Shown: one piece after another, positions 18,126 to 28,800 of the stretch | Layout of the letters: every line of letters begins with the position of its first letter | How positions within the stretch are numbered: position 1 is the first letter of the stretch | DNA from: an uncultured bacterium | GTDB lineage: Bacteria; Cyanobacteriota; Vampirovibrionia; Gastranaerophilales; Gastranaerophilaceae | Reading direction: 5' to 3' | Assembly (NCBI GenBank): GCA_949284985.1 | Contig: CASDWY010000024.1 | Location: 99,042-163,041 of the forward strand | Length of the DNA: 64,000 bases | Position numbers and translations under genes: made by a program | Notes under the pieces: generated by a model | Seen by the model: the letters and a program-made list of their open reading frames with translations, nothing else | Databases searched by the model: none | What the model was told of the DNA's origin: nothing

Positions 18126-18217
18126 AAATATATACTCTTTTTTCTCTCTCTCTATAATTTAATAAAAAACACATATTATATAAAATTGATGTATTTTGTA
18201 TATAATATTAAGTTTTA

Positions 18218-19213
18218 TTACAAATATTTTAAAAATTCATCTGTGTCAATATTTAGGCAATAGGGATTTTCACAGGTTGTACTGCGTTTTTCCCACAAAC
18301 AGGGTCTGCAATTACAATTTTTGTTTGTTATGGAGATTATATTTTTAGAATTTGGAATAAGTTTGTTTTCATCAGTGGGACCAAAAATTGCGAGAACTTT
18401 TGTTCCAACGCCAACGCCGATATGCATTGGTGCAGAATCACAACAGATTAAAGCTTCTTTTGATGCAATGAGTCTAGCTAAGTCCATTATGTTTTTTGTT
18501 TTACCGTAATAGTTTACAAAATTTTCATTATTATTTTGAAAATTTTTACTTATTGCACTGATGTATTCTTCGTCATCGGGGCCACCTGCCAGGTATATTT
18601 TTTTTCCATTATTTAGGAGTTTTTTAATTAATTCTGTCCATTTATTTGGGGAGTAAGTTTTTACCATGTTTTTAGAAACACTCATTTTGCTAACTCCCGG
18701 ATGAATAACTATTGTATTTGGTTCTTTTTCGGTAATTTCAGGGTTAATTTCAATTTTGGGATATTGCGCTTCATCTTGAGTTAGTGGTTTTACTAATGAA
18801 TGATACATTTTAGCTGCATATTGATTTTTGATTAGTGGTACTGGTATTGATAGAAGTTTTTGGCTTAGTAAACCAGTATCAAATCCGACTCGTATTTTTA
18901 TTCCGGTTAAAAATAATAATACCGCTATCATTTTATTTCCGCCGGAGGAAATAACTATATCATATTGACCTTTCCTTGCATTTAAAATTAGTTTAAGCAG
19001 TTCAAAATATTTGTTTTTATTTTTGATGTCTATCAGAATAGTATTATCAATTAAGTTTGACAAGTTTTTGATAGATTTGCTTCTTGGTTCTAAAGCAAGA
19101 GTAATTTCCGCATTTGGATATTTTAATTTGAAGCTTTGAAGTGCAGGCAAAAAAAGGATTTCATCTCCGATTCCGCCAAAATTTATAAAAAGTGCTTTTT
19201 TAATTTCTTTCAT
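18218..19213 (-). CDS. glycosyltransferase family 9 (heptosyltransferase-like)
   Basis: This 331-residue enzyme belongs to the ADP-heptose:LPS heptosyltransferase family (GT9). The N-terminal half starts LFINFGGIGDEILFLPAL, the usual acceptor-domain opening. The C-terminal half has HPGVS, LAGGPDDEEY, and CCDSAPMHIGVGVGTKVLAIFGPTD, the sugar-nucleotide site. A short Cys-rich tail (NCNCRPCLW, TTCENPYC) follows, as in many family members. It probably builds a lipopolysaccharide core or another cell-surface glycan, and the sugar is unknown. There is no Shine-Dalgarno sequence. An extended -10 box six bases before ATG suggests a leaderless message. Confidence 0.9.
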   Translation of the reverse strand: MKEIKKALFINFGGIGDEILFLPALQSFKLKYPNAEITLALEPRSKSIKNLSNLIDNTILIDIKNKNKYFELLKLILNARKGQYDIVISSGGNKMIAVLLFLTGIKIRVGFDTGLLSQKLLSIPVPLIKNQYAAKMYHSLVKPLTQDEAQYPKIEINPEITEKEPNTIVIHPGVSKMSVSKNMVKTYSPNKWTELIKKLLNNGKKIYLAGGPDDEEYISAISKNFQNNNENFVNYYGKTKNIMDLARLIASKEALICCDSAPMHIGVGVGTKVLAIFGPTDENKLIPNSKNIISITNKNCNCRPCLWEKRSTTCENPYCLNIDTDEFLKYL

Positions 19214-19219
19214 AAATTT

Positions 19220-19228
19220 ATTATAGCA
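19220..19228 (-). promoter_or_regulatory. extended -10 element of the GT9 gene
   Basis: On the minus strand TGCTATAAT ends six bases before the GT9 ATG. No good -35 box can be read, because that region is occupied by the metK terminator stem. The spacing predicts a transcript start at the ATG. Confidence 0.5.
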
Positions 19229-19264
19229 AAAAAAGAGGATTCACACTGAATCCTCTTTTTTTTT
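19228..19264. terminator. intrinsic terminator downstream of metK
   Basis: A 14-bp stem (19230-19243 with 19247-19260) has a three-base loop with A- and T-tracts on either side. metK lies above it on the minus strand and would be terminated here, before the GT9 gene. Confidence 0.88.
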
Positions 19265-19274
19265 AAAAAAAAAG

Positions 19275-20549
19275 TTATTTGCACGAACAAAGATAACTTT
19301 GTGCTTGTTCTTTAAGTGTTTGGGCTTTATCAATTTGCTCCCAGGGAACATCTATGTCAAGTCTGCCCATATGACCGTATGCTGCTAATTTTTGGTAAAA
19401 TTTACCGCCATTTTTTGCAGGTAAGTTGCGCAGGTCAAATTTATTTATTATTGATGCCGGTCTAAGATCAAAGTTTTTAATAACAAGTTTTTCTATTTCA
19501 TCGTCAGAGATTTTGCCGGTACCAAAAGTATCAACCATTATAGAAACAGGTTCTGCAACACCAATTGCATAAGCTACTTCAATTTCGCATTTTTCTGCTA
19601 AACCTGCTGCAACTATATTTTTGGCAACGTATCTTGTTGCATATGCTGCTGAGCGATCAACTTTTGTTGGATCTTTTCCGGAGAATGCACCGCCACCATG
19701 ACGAGAGTAGCCGCCATATGTGTCAACTATGATTTTTCTTCCTGTTAAGCCTGCATCTCCTTGAGGACCTCCTATTACAAATCTTCCTGATGGATTAATT
19801 AAGTATTTAGTACTTTGGTCAGGTTTGATTTTATCATTCTCAAATACAGGTTCTATAACGTATTTAATTAAATCATTTTTAATTTTTTCTTGAATATATT
19901 TGTTATCTGAATTGCCATTAATTTCAGGATCGTGTTGTGTTGAAATTAAGACTGTATCGATTCTTGCCGGTTTACCGTCAATGTACTCAACAGAAACTTG
20001 GGATTTTCCATCAGGTCTTAGATAACTTAAGGTATTGCTTTTTCTTACCTCGGTAAGTTTAAGAGCTAATCTGTGAGCTAAGCTTATTGGTAGAGGCATT
20101 AATTCCGGAGTTTCATTACAAGCAAAACCAAACATAATCCCTTGGTCGCCTGCGCCTATATCTTCTGTTTCTAATGTTGAAGTATTTGCATTGTTGTCTC
20201 TGGCTTCAAATGCTTTGTTTACTCCACCTGCAATATCTGGAGATTGTTCATCTATGCTTGTTATTACTGCACAGGTTTTATAGTCAAAGCCTCCGCCTTC
20301 ACGACCTATATAGCCGATATTTTTAATAGTGTTTCTAACAACTTGTGGTATATCTACGTAGCATTCTGAGGTTATTTCTCCGCAAACAAACGCCATGCCC
20401 GTTGTTACAGTTGTTTCTGCTGCTACTCGGGATTTGGGATCTTTTGTTAAAAATTCATCTAAAATTGCATCAGAAATTTGATCACAAACTTTATCAGGAT
20501 GTCCTTCTGTTACTGATTCTGACGTAAATAAAAATTTTTTTGAAGCCAT
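19275..20549 (-). CDS. metK: S-adenosylmethionine synthetase
   Basis: MetK makes S-adenosylmethionine from ATP and methionine, supplying methyl donors to RsmH among others. The 424-residue protein opens with the [21 protein letters not shown] signature. It holds the [10 protein letters not shown] motif near residue 132, [14 protein letters not shown] near residue 260, and [19 protein letters not shown]. It is somewhat longer than the E. coli enzyme (384 residues) but in the family range. GGAG lies eight bases before the ATG. I see no SAM riboswitch in the 120-base upstream gap. A TTGACC-17-TACGAT promoter precedes it. Confidence 0.98.
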   Translation of the reverse strand: MASKKFLFTSESVTEGHPDKVCDQISDAILDEFLTKDPKSRVAAETTVTTGMAFVCGEITSECYVDIPQVVRNTIKNIGYIGREGGGFDYKTCAVITSIDEQSPDIAGGVNKAFEARDNNANTSTLETEDIGAGDQGIMFGFACNETPELMPLPISLAHRLALKLTEVRKSNTLSYLRPDGKSQVSVEYIDGKPARIDTVLISTQHDPEINGNSDNKYIQEKIKNDLIKYVIEPVFENDKIKPDQSTKYLINPSGRFVIGGPQGDAGLTGRKIIVDTYGGYSRHGGGAFSGKDPTKVDRSAAYATRYVAKNIVAAGLAEKCEIEVAYAIGVAEPVSIMVDTFGTGKISDDEIEKLVIKNFDLRPASIINKFDLRNLPAKNGGKFYQKLAAYGHMGRLDIDVPWEQIDKAQTLKEQAQSYLCSCK

Positions 20550-20595
20550 ATTCGACTCTCCTTTATAAATTGTTTTTTAAGAACTTATTAATGGT

Positions 20596-20624
20596 ATCGT
20601 ACTTCAAAAAGGAAAGATGGTCAA
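20596..20624 (-). promoter_or_regulatory. candidate metK promoter
   Basis: On the minus strand, TTGACC (20624-20619) and TACGAT (20601-20596) are 17 bases apart. The leader is about 40 bases and too short for a riboswitch. Confidence 0.6.
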
Positions 20625-20669
20625 TTAAAAAGCATATTTATATGTTGAAAAGTTTTGAATAAGTAAAAA

Positions 20670-21341
20670 TTAGGATAAAATTCCGGAGTCAAAAATTTTT
20701 CTTAACCGGTCTCGCATAATTGCATTTATTTCTTCTATACTTTGTGTTCCATCAATAGTAATAAAGTTATATTCTGATTTCATTTTATTATATTCTTCAA
20801 GACATTGACTTTGGTAAATTTGAAATGATTTATAGAAATCTCGACTAAGCCCAATGTCGCGCCCTGATTCATAATAGTCTAATCCGGTTGTACCAATAAT
20901 GCGTTTTAATAAAATTTCTACAGGCATATCAAGGTAAAAAACTAAATCCGGTTCAGGGGCATAGTCATAGAGCTTTTTGACCCACTCCATGTCATGATTT
21001 CTTACAACATCTCTAACAAAAGCTGTATATTTGTATCTATCCATAAGTACGACAAAACCTGCTTCCAGTGCAGGAATAATTGAATTTGTTAATCTATCTG
21101 CAAAATCAGCAGCGTATAAGAGGCTAAATGTTGTTGGATTAAGAAGATTACGCTCTTTTGCATCGTCTATAACTTGGCTGATAAAGCGAGATGTTTTCCA
21201 CTCACTGACCATAGCTCCATAGCTTTGATCTTCAATCCATCTTTTAAGAAGATTAATTTGAGTTGATTTTCCTGCTCCATCAGTTCCTTCAACTACAACT
21301 AAAAGTCCTTCATATCCATGTTTTGTATTATATTTTTTCAT
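20670..21341 (-). CDS. thymidylate kinase-like P-loop protein, copy 2
   Basis: The 223-residue protein has the thymidylate kinase fold: P-loop EGTDGAGKSTQ with K25, a DRYKYTA motif near residue 98, and a lid region. In place of the REPGG-type motif that follows strand 2 in ordinary thymidylate kinases, it has SEWKTSRFIS. The family phosphorylates dTMP, but this subfamily may use another nucleotide or have another role. It follows copy 1 by two bases, so the two are cotranscribed. The two share the P-loop, the ADFADRL/VDFADRL helix and the DRY motif, so they arose by tandem duplication. Which of them, if either, is the true dTMP kinase is unclear. Confidence 0.85.
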   Translation of the reverse strand: MKKYNTKHGYEGLLVVVEGTDGAGKSTQINLLKRWIEDQSYGAMVSEWKTSRFISQVIDDAKERNLLNPTTFSLLYAADFADRLTNSIIPALEAGFVVLMDRYKYTAFVRDVVRNHDMEWVKKLYDYAPEPDLVFYLDMPVEILLKRIIGTTGLDYYESGRDIGLSRDFYKSFQIYQSQCLEEYNKMKSEYNFITIDGTQSIEEINAIMRDRLRKIFDSGILS

Positions 21342-21343
21342 TA

Positions 21344-22018
21344 TTATATGGAAATTCCCTTTTTAGCCAGTACTTTTTTAAATTCATTTCTAAATTTAGT
21401 TTGTTTTGTGTGTATACTTTCTTCTGCGTTTATTTCAAATAAATTATACTCAGAAACCATTTTTTTGTATTCATCGTTAACTCGATTTTGAAAAATAATG
21501 TAACTCTCGTAAGGGTCGTTTGAAAGTTTAAGATCCATGCCTGCTTCGTAAAATTTTGGTGCGCGGTTTGAACAAATTCTTTTAAGGGAAACTTCGGCAG
21601 GAACACTAAAATATGCTGTTAAATCAGGTTGAATTGCAAATCCATACATATTTCTGACCCAGCTTGAGTCAACCCCGCGTGCAACATCTCTAGCAAATGC
21701 GGTGTAAACATATCTGTCTGCAAGAACAATAAAACCTGCTTTCATCGCCGGAATAATAATTTTTTCAAGTCTGTCTGCAAAATCTACTGCATGCAAAAGT
21801 GAAAAGGTACGAGGAGAAAGTAAGTTTTTCTTTTTTGCGAGTTTTGTCGTTTGAGAAATTAATTCAGAGGAATTCCATTCTGTATAAATTGCATCAAGAC
21901 CTATGGATTTTACCCAGTCACGCAACATAGCTAATTGCGTAGTTTTCCCTGAACCATCTATTCCTTCTACGCAAATTAAAGTGCCTGGCAAATCATGTGG
22001 TTTTGAAAATCTTAACAT
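21344..22018 (-). CDS. thymidylate kinase-like P-loop protein, copy 1
   Basis: The 224-residue protein has P-loop EGIDGSGKTTQ with K25, ADRYVYTAFARD, and the same helix plan as the following gene. Where REPGG would stand it has TEWNSSELIS. This EWN/EW variant is a known branch of the dTMP kinase family in my recollection, but its substrate is not established here. AGGGA lies five bases before the ATG. It is the first gene of the two-gene unit. The presence of two diverged copies in an operon suggests a heterodimer or two substrates rather than redundancy. Confidence 0.85.
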   Translation of the reverse strand: MLRFSKPHDLPGTLICVEGIDGSGKTTQLAMLRDWVKSIGLDAIYTEWNSSELISQTTKLAKKKNLLSPRTFSLLHAVDFADRLEKIIIPAMKAGFIVLADRYVYTAFARDVARGVDSSWVRNMYGFAIQPDLTAYFSVPAEVSLKRICSNRAPKFYEAGMDLKLSNDPYESYIIFQNRVNDEYKKMVSEYNLFEINAEESIHTKQTKFRNEFKKVLAKKGISI

Positions 22019-22171
22019 TTTATTCCCTGTTAGTATTACTTTTATTTATAATAGCATAATATGAAAAATAATTATAGTCTGCTTGGTTTTACATTTGTTT
22101 GATTGTAAATATTTATAAATACTTTGAGTTTCACTCTGGTAGATATTGAGTCAATTTTGTATCATATATCT

Positions 22172-22792
22172 ATGAAGTATTTGAAGTGGAATGAAGAATT
22201 TTTGAATATTGAAGTTAAAGAAAAAGCTTTAAATGAGCTTAAGAAAGTTGTATATCAATGTAAAGCATGTGATCTTGGTTTGACTTGTACTAATAAAGTA
22301 TTTTCAGATGGAAATCCTAATGCCAAGATAATGTTAATTGGTGAAGCCCCCGGTGCGGAAGAAGATGCATCAGGTGTTCCTTTTGTTGGGCGTGCAGGAA
22401 AATTTTTGACTCAGCTAATGACTGATGTTGGGTTTGACAGAAAAAAAGATTTTTATATTGTTAATACAGTAAAGTGTCGTCCGCCAAATAATCGTGTTCC
22501 GAGTGATTTTGAAAAAAGTTGTTGTAATGATTATCTTTCAGCGCAGATTAATATTGTTCAACCCAAAGTTATTATTCTTTGTGGGGCAACTGCTTTAAAA
22601 TCTTTTGTTCAGCAGGATTATAAAATTTCACAAATAAGAGGACAGTGGATTGAACTTTTTGGCGAAATTAAGGCGATGGCTATTTTTCATCCATCATATC
22701 TGTTAAGAAATCATTCTCTGGAAGAAGGTTCACCTAGAGATTTAACAAAAAAAGATTTAATAAGAGTGAAAAATTTTGTAGATAAATTATAA
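22172..22792 (+). CDS. uracil-DNA glycosylase, family 4
   Basis: The enzyme removes uracil from DNA. The 206-residue protein has the family 4 iron-sulfur cysteines (C30-x2-C33 at the start of the domain and a second pair around KCRPP and KSCC). It also has the motif GEAPGAEEDASGVPFVGRAG and the C-terminal HPSYLLRN motif. The start is uncertain: the ATG at 22172 lacks a ribosome site but has TATCAT six bases before it, and a TTG frame opens 48 bases upstream. It is transcribed toward the giant coiled-coil gene with about 100 bases between. Confidence 0.9.
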   Translation: MKYLKWNEEFLNIEVKEKALNELKKVVYQCKACDLGLTCTNKVFSDGNPNAKIMLIGEAPGAEEDASGVPFVGRAGKFLTQLMTDVGFDRKKDFYIVNTVKCRPPNNRVPSDFEKSCCNDYLSAQINIVQPKVIILCGATALKSFVQQDYKISQIRGQWIELFGEIKAMAIFHPSYLLRNHSLEEGSPRDLTKKDLIRVKNFVDKL

Positions 22793-22889
22793 TTTTGTTT
22801 AAAGCTTAAAGTATTGTAATAATATACACATCAAGTAGTTCTTTTGCTACAATATTACAATAGGATTATTGTAATTAGAGAGCAAATTT

Positions 22890-25800
22890 ATGAGTGACAA
22901 TCAATATTTAGAAATTATAGAAAACAAAATTGATGACTTAAATCGTATGGTAGAGCAACAGTCAAAATCCGGTGTGTTTTTTGATGGTTTTACCAAACAA
23001 ATATTGGAAAAAATCAATGATAAATTGGAGTATATTTCTAATTTCGAAAATAATGAGCTTATAGGATATGTTACTGAAGAAATGAAAAAGAATTTAAATG
23101 AGCGTTATAATTCTTTACAAATTCGTTTAGATTCTTTTCAAGGCTTAATTAATAATTTACAAACTAATTTAAATGATTCACTTAAAACACCTGAAGTTGT
23201 TCAAGTTTTTACTAAACTTTCTGATAGTATTTTAGATTTTTCACGTGATTTAAATGTGCAAACCAGATATTTTAGTTCCACAGTTGAAAAAATACAATCT
23301 GATATTACTAATATTGATATAAAAAGCAAGCTTGAAGATCAAACAAATAACATAAAGGCTGAAATTGATTCATATAAAGCTAATATAGAAAATCTTTCTG
23401 TAGATATAAATTCAAATTTTGAATCAATAAAAAAATTGATAGATATAAATGCACCGACAGAATCTATTTTATCACTTTCAGGCGATTTATCTGTTGTTCA
23501 AAAAGGCATGAACGATGTTATAAGCGCAGTTATGGTGATGAATACTAAGCAGGGAGAGTTGGTTACTAATATTGCAAATCTTTCTGCGAATGCTGATGTA
23601 CAGGATATAAGAGTTGATGTATCTTCTATGCTTGCAGAAATGCAGGTTTTAAAAGATTCTATCAGAATTTTGGTTAACAAGGCTGATATAGAGGCATTAA
23701 ATGAAAAATTAAATTATGCCATTGAAATGGTAAATAAAATTAAAGAATTTTCTGTTTTTAGTAATGATGAAAATAAATCTGCTTTTAAAACTTATTTTAA
23801 TGATTTAAATCAGTTAATTTCTTCATTAGTTTCAAAAGAAGAAAGTGCACAGATAAAAGAACAACTTGAAATTATTCAATCAAGCATTGTTTCAGATAAA
23901 AATGATGTAAAAAATTCAATTGAAATAAATAATAATGAAATAAAAAATCTTATTCCTATTATTTCTTCTTTGTCAACAAGGGAAAATTTGGAGGAATTAT
24001 CAAAGAAAGCAATATCATCAATTCAAGAAATTACTGATAAGTGGAATGAAAAAATTACAGGTAGTACAAATCTTTTAGATGAAAAACTAGAAGCTTTTAA
24101 AATGGCTTTATCCAATATTTATGAAAATTTATCTGCTATTAATTCAAAAGTTAGCGCGAATGGTGGCGTCGATGAAGTTTTGTTTAAGGAGCAGGTATCC
24201 TCGTTAATTGGATATATTGATAATGCATTGGAACAAGTTTCAACCGTTGCTAAAAGTTCTGCGACTGAGCTTAATGGCAAGTTTGATAATATTGCAACAT
24301 CTATCGTTGGGAAAATTGATTATGTTTCATCTTTGATTAATGGGTTCCAGGAAGATCTTAGGGCAAATTTATCAGAGAATATTTTTCAATTAAGGGATTT
24401 TTCTCAAAAACTTGTTGAAACGGTTGCTGATTTTAGTGGAAAACTTGATATAAAAACAGAAGAAATAAAATTTGTATTTAATGAAAGAAGTGATATTTTA
24501 AATAATAAAATTGATAGTTTAGCTTCTGCGTATTTAAATTCCAGTGTAGAAAATAAGGCGGCAATTTTAGAAAGTATAGAAAATTTAAAAACTATTACAG
24601 AAGCTTCAAAAGCAGCGTTGGATAATGATAAAATTTTTAATTTAATTGAAGAAAAAATAACGTTGTTAAATAATATTTTGCAAAATAATAAAGAAGAAAT
24701 TGTTAATATTGCTAATCGTTCTTTTGAGTCTGTAAATTCACAAAATGCATTGATTGAGGTTGTGAGCAATAGTGTTAAAGATTTATATATAAGTCTTTCG
24801 GACGCAAAATCAATAGCATTAAGTAATAAAGAAGAAATTATAAATGAAATTACTCAAAAAGTTTATACAATGAGTTCTCTTATAGAAGAGGCAAAATCCC
24901 AAGTTAATGAAAATCTTTTTGGTAATAAAAGTACGCTGCTTGCTGAGTTTGAATTAATAAAGGAAGCTACAAACGATATTAAAACAGTTTTGAATGATGT
25001 TAATAAAAATCAAGCCAGTAAGGAAATTCTTGCAGCTATTTTAGAAAGTGTTACAAGTAAATTAGATGAGGTGTCTAACCTTATTAATATTAATAAGGAT
25101 TATAATCTTCAACAGTATGATGGTATAAAGCAGATTACATTTGATTTAAAAGATGAAATTGCAAATATTTTGATTCATTTAAATCAATCATCAGAGTTTG
25201 CCAAAAATATTCTTGATAGAATGTCAGCAGGATTTTTAGAATCAGCAGATAATTTTGCTAAGAATATATTTGATTTAAAAAATGAAATAAAATCTGTAGA
25301 TGATTTGCATAATGCTGATTTAGTTGCCAGATTGGAGCAAATTGATGCTGTTGTAAAAAAAGTTCAAAGTGATGTTGCAAGTTTTAATTTTGATGAATCT
25401 GTTAAAGAGCAGTTGTTGGATCTTAAACGGCAAATTGAAGCTTTTAATCAAGAATCTTTGCTTAGTATTCTTAACAGGGTTACTGAGAATAATGAACAAA
25501 CAAGTAAAAATGTTAAAGAGTCTGTTGAGGATATGAAAGTAAGTTATAGTAATTTGCTTTCACATATAAATAATATTCAAAATCAATTTAATGATGTACA
25601 AGAAAATTTTGCACGTAGCTTGGCACTTAATTTATCTGAAGTTAGTAATAAATTTGAAATTTTAACAAATAATATTGAATCTAACAGCTATTCAAATAAA
25701 GAGCAGATTTTAAGTGAAATAGCCGGTTTGCAAAATATTTCTGCAGAGCTTCAAAATAGTATTAGTGATATTAATAAAAATATGCTCAAAGATGAATTTA

Positions 25801-28800
25801 TTATTGAGCAAACTCAGCAATTGTACAGTTTGATTAACAATTTTGCTGCAAACGTTGAGAAAAAACTTGAAATAATAAATGATACGGATAAAAGTTATGT
25901 CACAGAAGCGGTAAGAAGTGCTTTTGATGAGTTTAGAGTGCAAATTTCTGATTCTGTTAATTATCTTAAAGGTTTAAATTTAAACTTAGATAGGAGTTTG
26001 TCCGGCGTAAAAAATGCAGTTCTTGAAAGTGTTGAAAAAATTAAAGACAACGTAGTCAGAAATATTGAATCTATAAATTCACTAAAAGAAGATTTGGACA
26101 CTAAAATAGATAATTCAATAATTGGGATTACTGAACTTATAGACAAGTCTAAAGAGCAGGCTCAAGGATCAAAAGAGGAAATAATTTCTAAAATTAATAT
26201 AGTTTCTGAAGAAATTCATGATAAGTTGTTAAGTGCTCAAGAGCAAAGTCAAAGCAACAAGAATGAAATTATTACAGAGTTGTCAGGTGCAGTAAGCGAA
26301 AAAACCTTTAATTTAAAACAAATTTTTGAGGCAAAGCTTCAAGATGCACTTGAGAGGTTTAATGAAAAAATTTCTTTGTTTACAAATGGATTGCATGCAT
26401 CTTCGTCAAAAAATATAGAACAACTCTTAAATACATTAAGCGAGCTTAAAACTTCTGCAGATGGTGTAAAAACAGAGCTTGATGAGCTAATTAGCAAAAC
26501 TAAATCTGAAATGCAAGAGTTTGTAGGTGAAAAGCTTGGTTTAAATCTTTTGGCACTTAATGAAAAAATTGAGCAGCTTCAAAATGATTTGGCGCATAGA
26601 AGTGAAAATGATAAAGGACAGTTGCTTGATTCTATTCAGACATTGCATATTGCACTTGAGCAAACTGCTAATGCTTCAGAAAAAATCGTATCTGATTGTA
26701 ATGAGTTTATAAAGTCTGAGGTAGTTGATAAATTTGAAAGTTCTATCCAGAATTGCTTAAAAAGAATTGATTCGGCTTCTGAATCTCTTATTAACGGCAG
26801 TTTAAGTAATAAATCAGAAATTATTGAAAATATACAAAGTTTTAAATCAGAAATTGAAACTTATAAAATAAATTTTGTTAATGTTGAAAACAGTATTTTA
26901 CAGACAAAAGACTCTATTCTTGCTGAATTCGATGATAGGTTGGATGATATAGTTGCAGGGGTAGAAAATTTAGTTGTTGGAATAAGTCAAAAAACAGAAA
27001 AAACCGGTGAAGAAATTTCTAATTTAGCAAAGAAAATTGTGGAAGAAGTTTCATCTTTTAATAGCAATTTTGCTTCGCTTTTAGATGGAAATATAGAAAA
27101 AATAACAAAAAATATTGAATCTGTTGTGTCTTCTAATCAAGAGAAAATTATTTCTTCACTCGAGCAGCTTCAAGCAAATTCAATTCATTTAAAAGAAAAT
27201 ATAAATACTTTAGAAGAAAGTGTTGCTAATAACATCTCAATATCAGAAAAAATTAATGAAGATATTAAACATGTTTTAGGAACCTCTTTTGCTAATATTA
27301 CAGAAATACTTGAAAAAAATTCTGTTAATTCTGCTGAATTTGAAGAAAGTTTAAAATTTGAGTTAAAAAAATCTATTGATGAAATAACAACAAAATTATT
27401 TAAATATGATGAGGATACCTCGTCTCTGAAAGAAGATTTGTTGTATGAATTACAAAAGAATTATAAAATATTAACTGAAAAAATTGATAATCAAAAAGAA
27501 CAAACAGAAAAAATACAAACAGATTTAAAAGATTCTGCGGCTGAACATTTTAAAATAATAGAAAATAAAATGGAAGTCGGTTATTCTGAAATAAAAGAAA
27601 GAATAGTTAATGATATTGCAAAGGAAATAGATTTATCAGAATTAAAATCTGAAATTTGTAATAATATTTTATCTGATACATCCGCTTTGGCAGCAAGATT
27701 TGAAGATCTTGTTGCGGATATTAACTCCAACAAATCTTTGTATGAATCTTTGAGCAAAAGTAATAAGAATGAAATTTTGACGCAAATATCTTTATTGCGT
27801 GATGAGATTTTTAAAGTCAAAACAGACAGTGATTATTCTGCAATTACTTCTGAATTTAAATCTATTGCTGAAAAAATCGATGGTGTATCAGATGATCTTT
27901 TGGATGCGCTTTCTAATGATCTTGAAGCAAGTTTTTCTGACAATATTAAGATAATCAAAGATACAATTGATGATAAAATTTCTTTCATTAAAGATGATAT
28001 ACAAGAAATTGTTCTTAAAATTTCAAATGTAGATACAATAACTGATAAAGTAAAAGATATTGTCGTTTTGCAATTTGAGGATTACTTTGGTTCTTTTGAT
28101 AGCAAAATAAATGTTCTTGGAGAGGATATAAAAAAGTATTTTGACAAGAATACAGAAAAAATTACTGCTGCTATTGAAGATTATCAGAAAGAATTAAATA
28201 ATCTTTGTGATATTGATTTAAGCGAGTATAGTGATGATACAAAGAAGTTTGTAGAAGAACAAATATCGCAGCTTAAAGAAAAAATTGAAGAACTTAGGGA
28301 TTCAAATAATATTGATTATGCGTTGCAAGAAATTACGTCGTCCGTAAATGCATCTTCAGACATAATAAATAAGAGACTTGAGGCTATTAGAGATATTATC
28401 ATATCAGAAATGCCAAATGAAGATGATATTAATGATAATTTTGATGAGCTTAGAGTAGCTATTAATGATATACAAAGCCAAACTCAAAATATAGAAGGAG
28501 TTATAAGAGATGAAAATTCATCTTTAAGAAATGTTATCGAGCGCTACCAAGATGGAATTAAAGCTCTTTCAAATCTTGATGTTACTTCTAACCAAGAAGA
28601 AACCAGAGGCTTCATAAAGGATGAGTTAAAACATCTTAAAGAACAGTTTGTAAGAAGTCTGGCTAATGTTTTTGAAAATATTTCTTTTATCGAAGAATCT
28701 GAAGAAATTCAAAATGTAATATATGATAATACAGATGATATTAAGAATGAAATAGGTAAATTAAAACAAGAACTTGTTAAAAATTCGAATTCTAATGAAG

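Noticed and set aside
20550..20669. SAM riboswitch upstream of metK
   Set aside because: The gap is only 120 bases, with a promoter about 50 bases before the gene, and no long conserved stem or terminator-antiterminator pair is visible.
22124..22171. TTG start for the uracil-DNA glycosylase 48 bases upstream
   Set aside because: It has no ribosome site and adds no conserved residues. The ATG at 22172 gives a normal domain start, though this is not certain.
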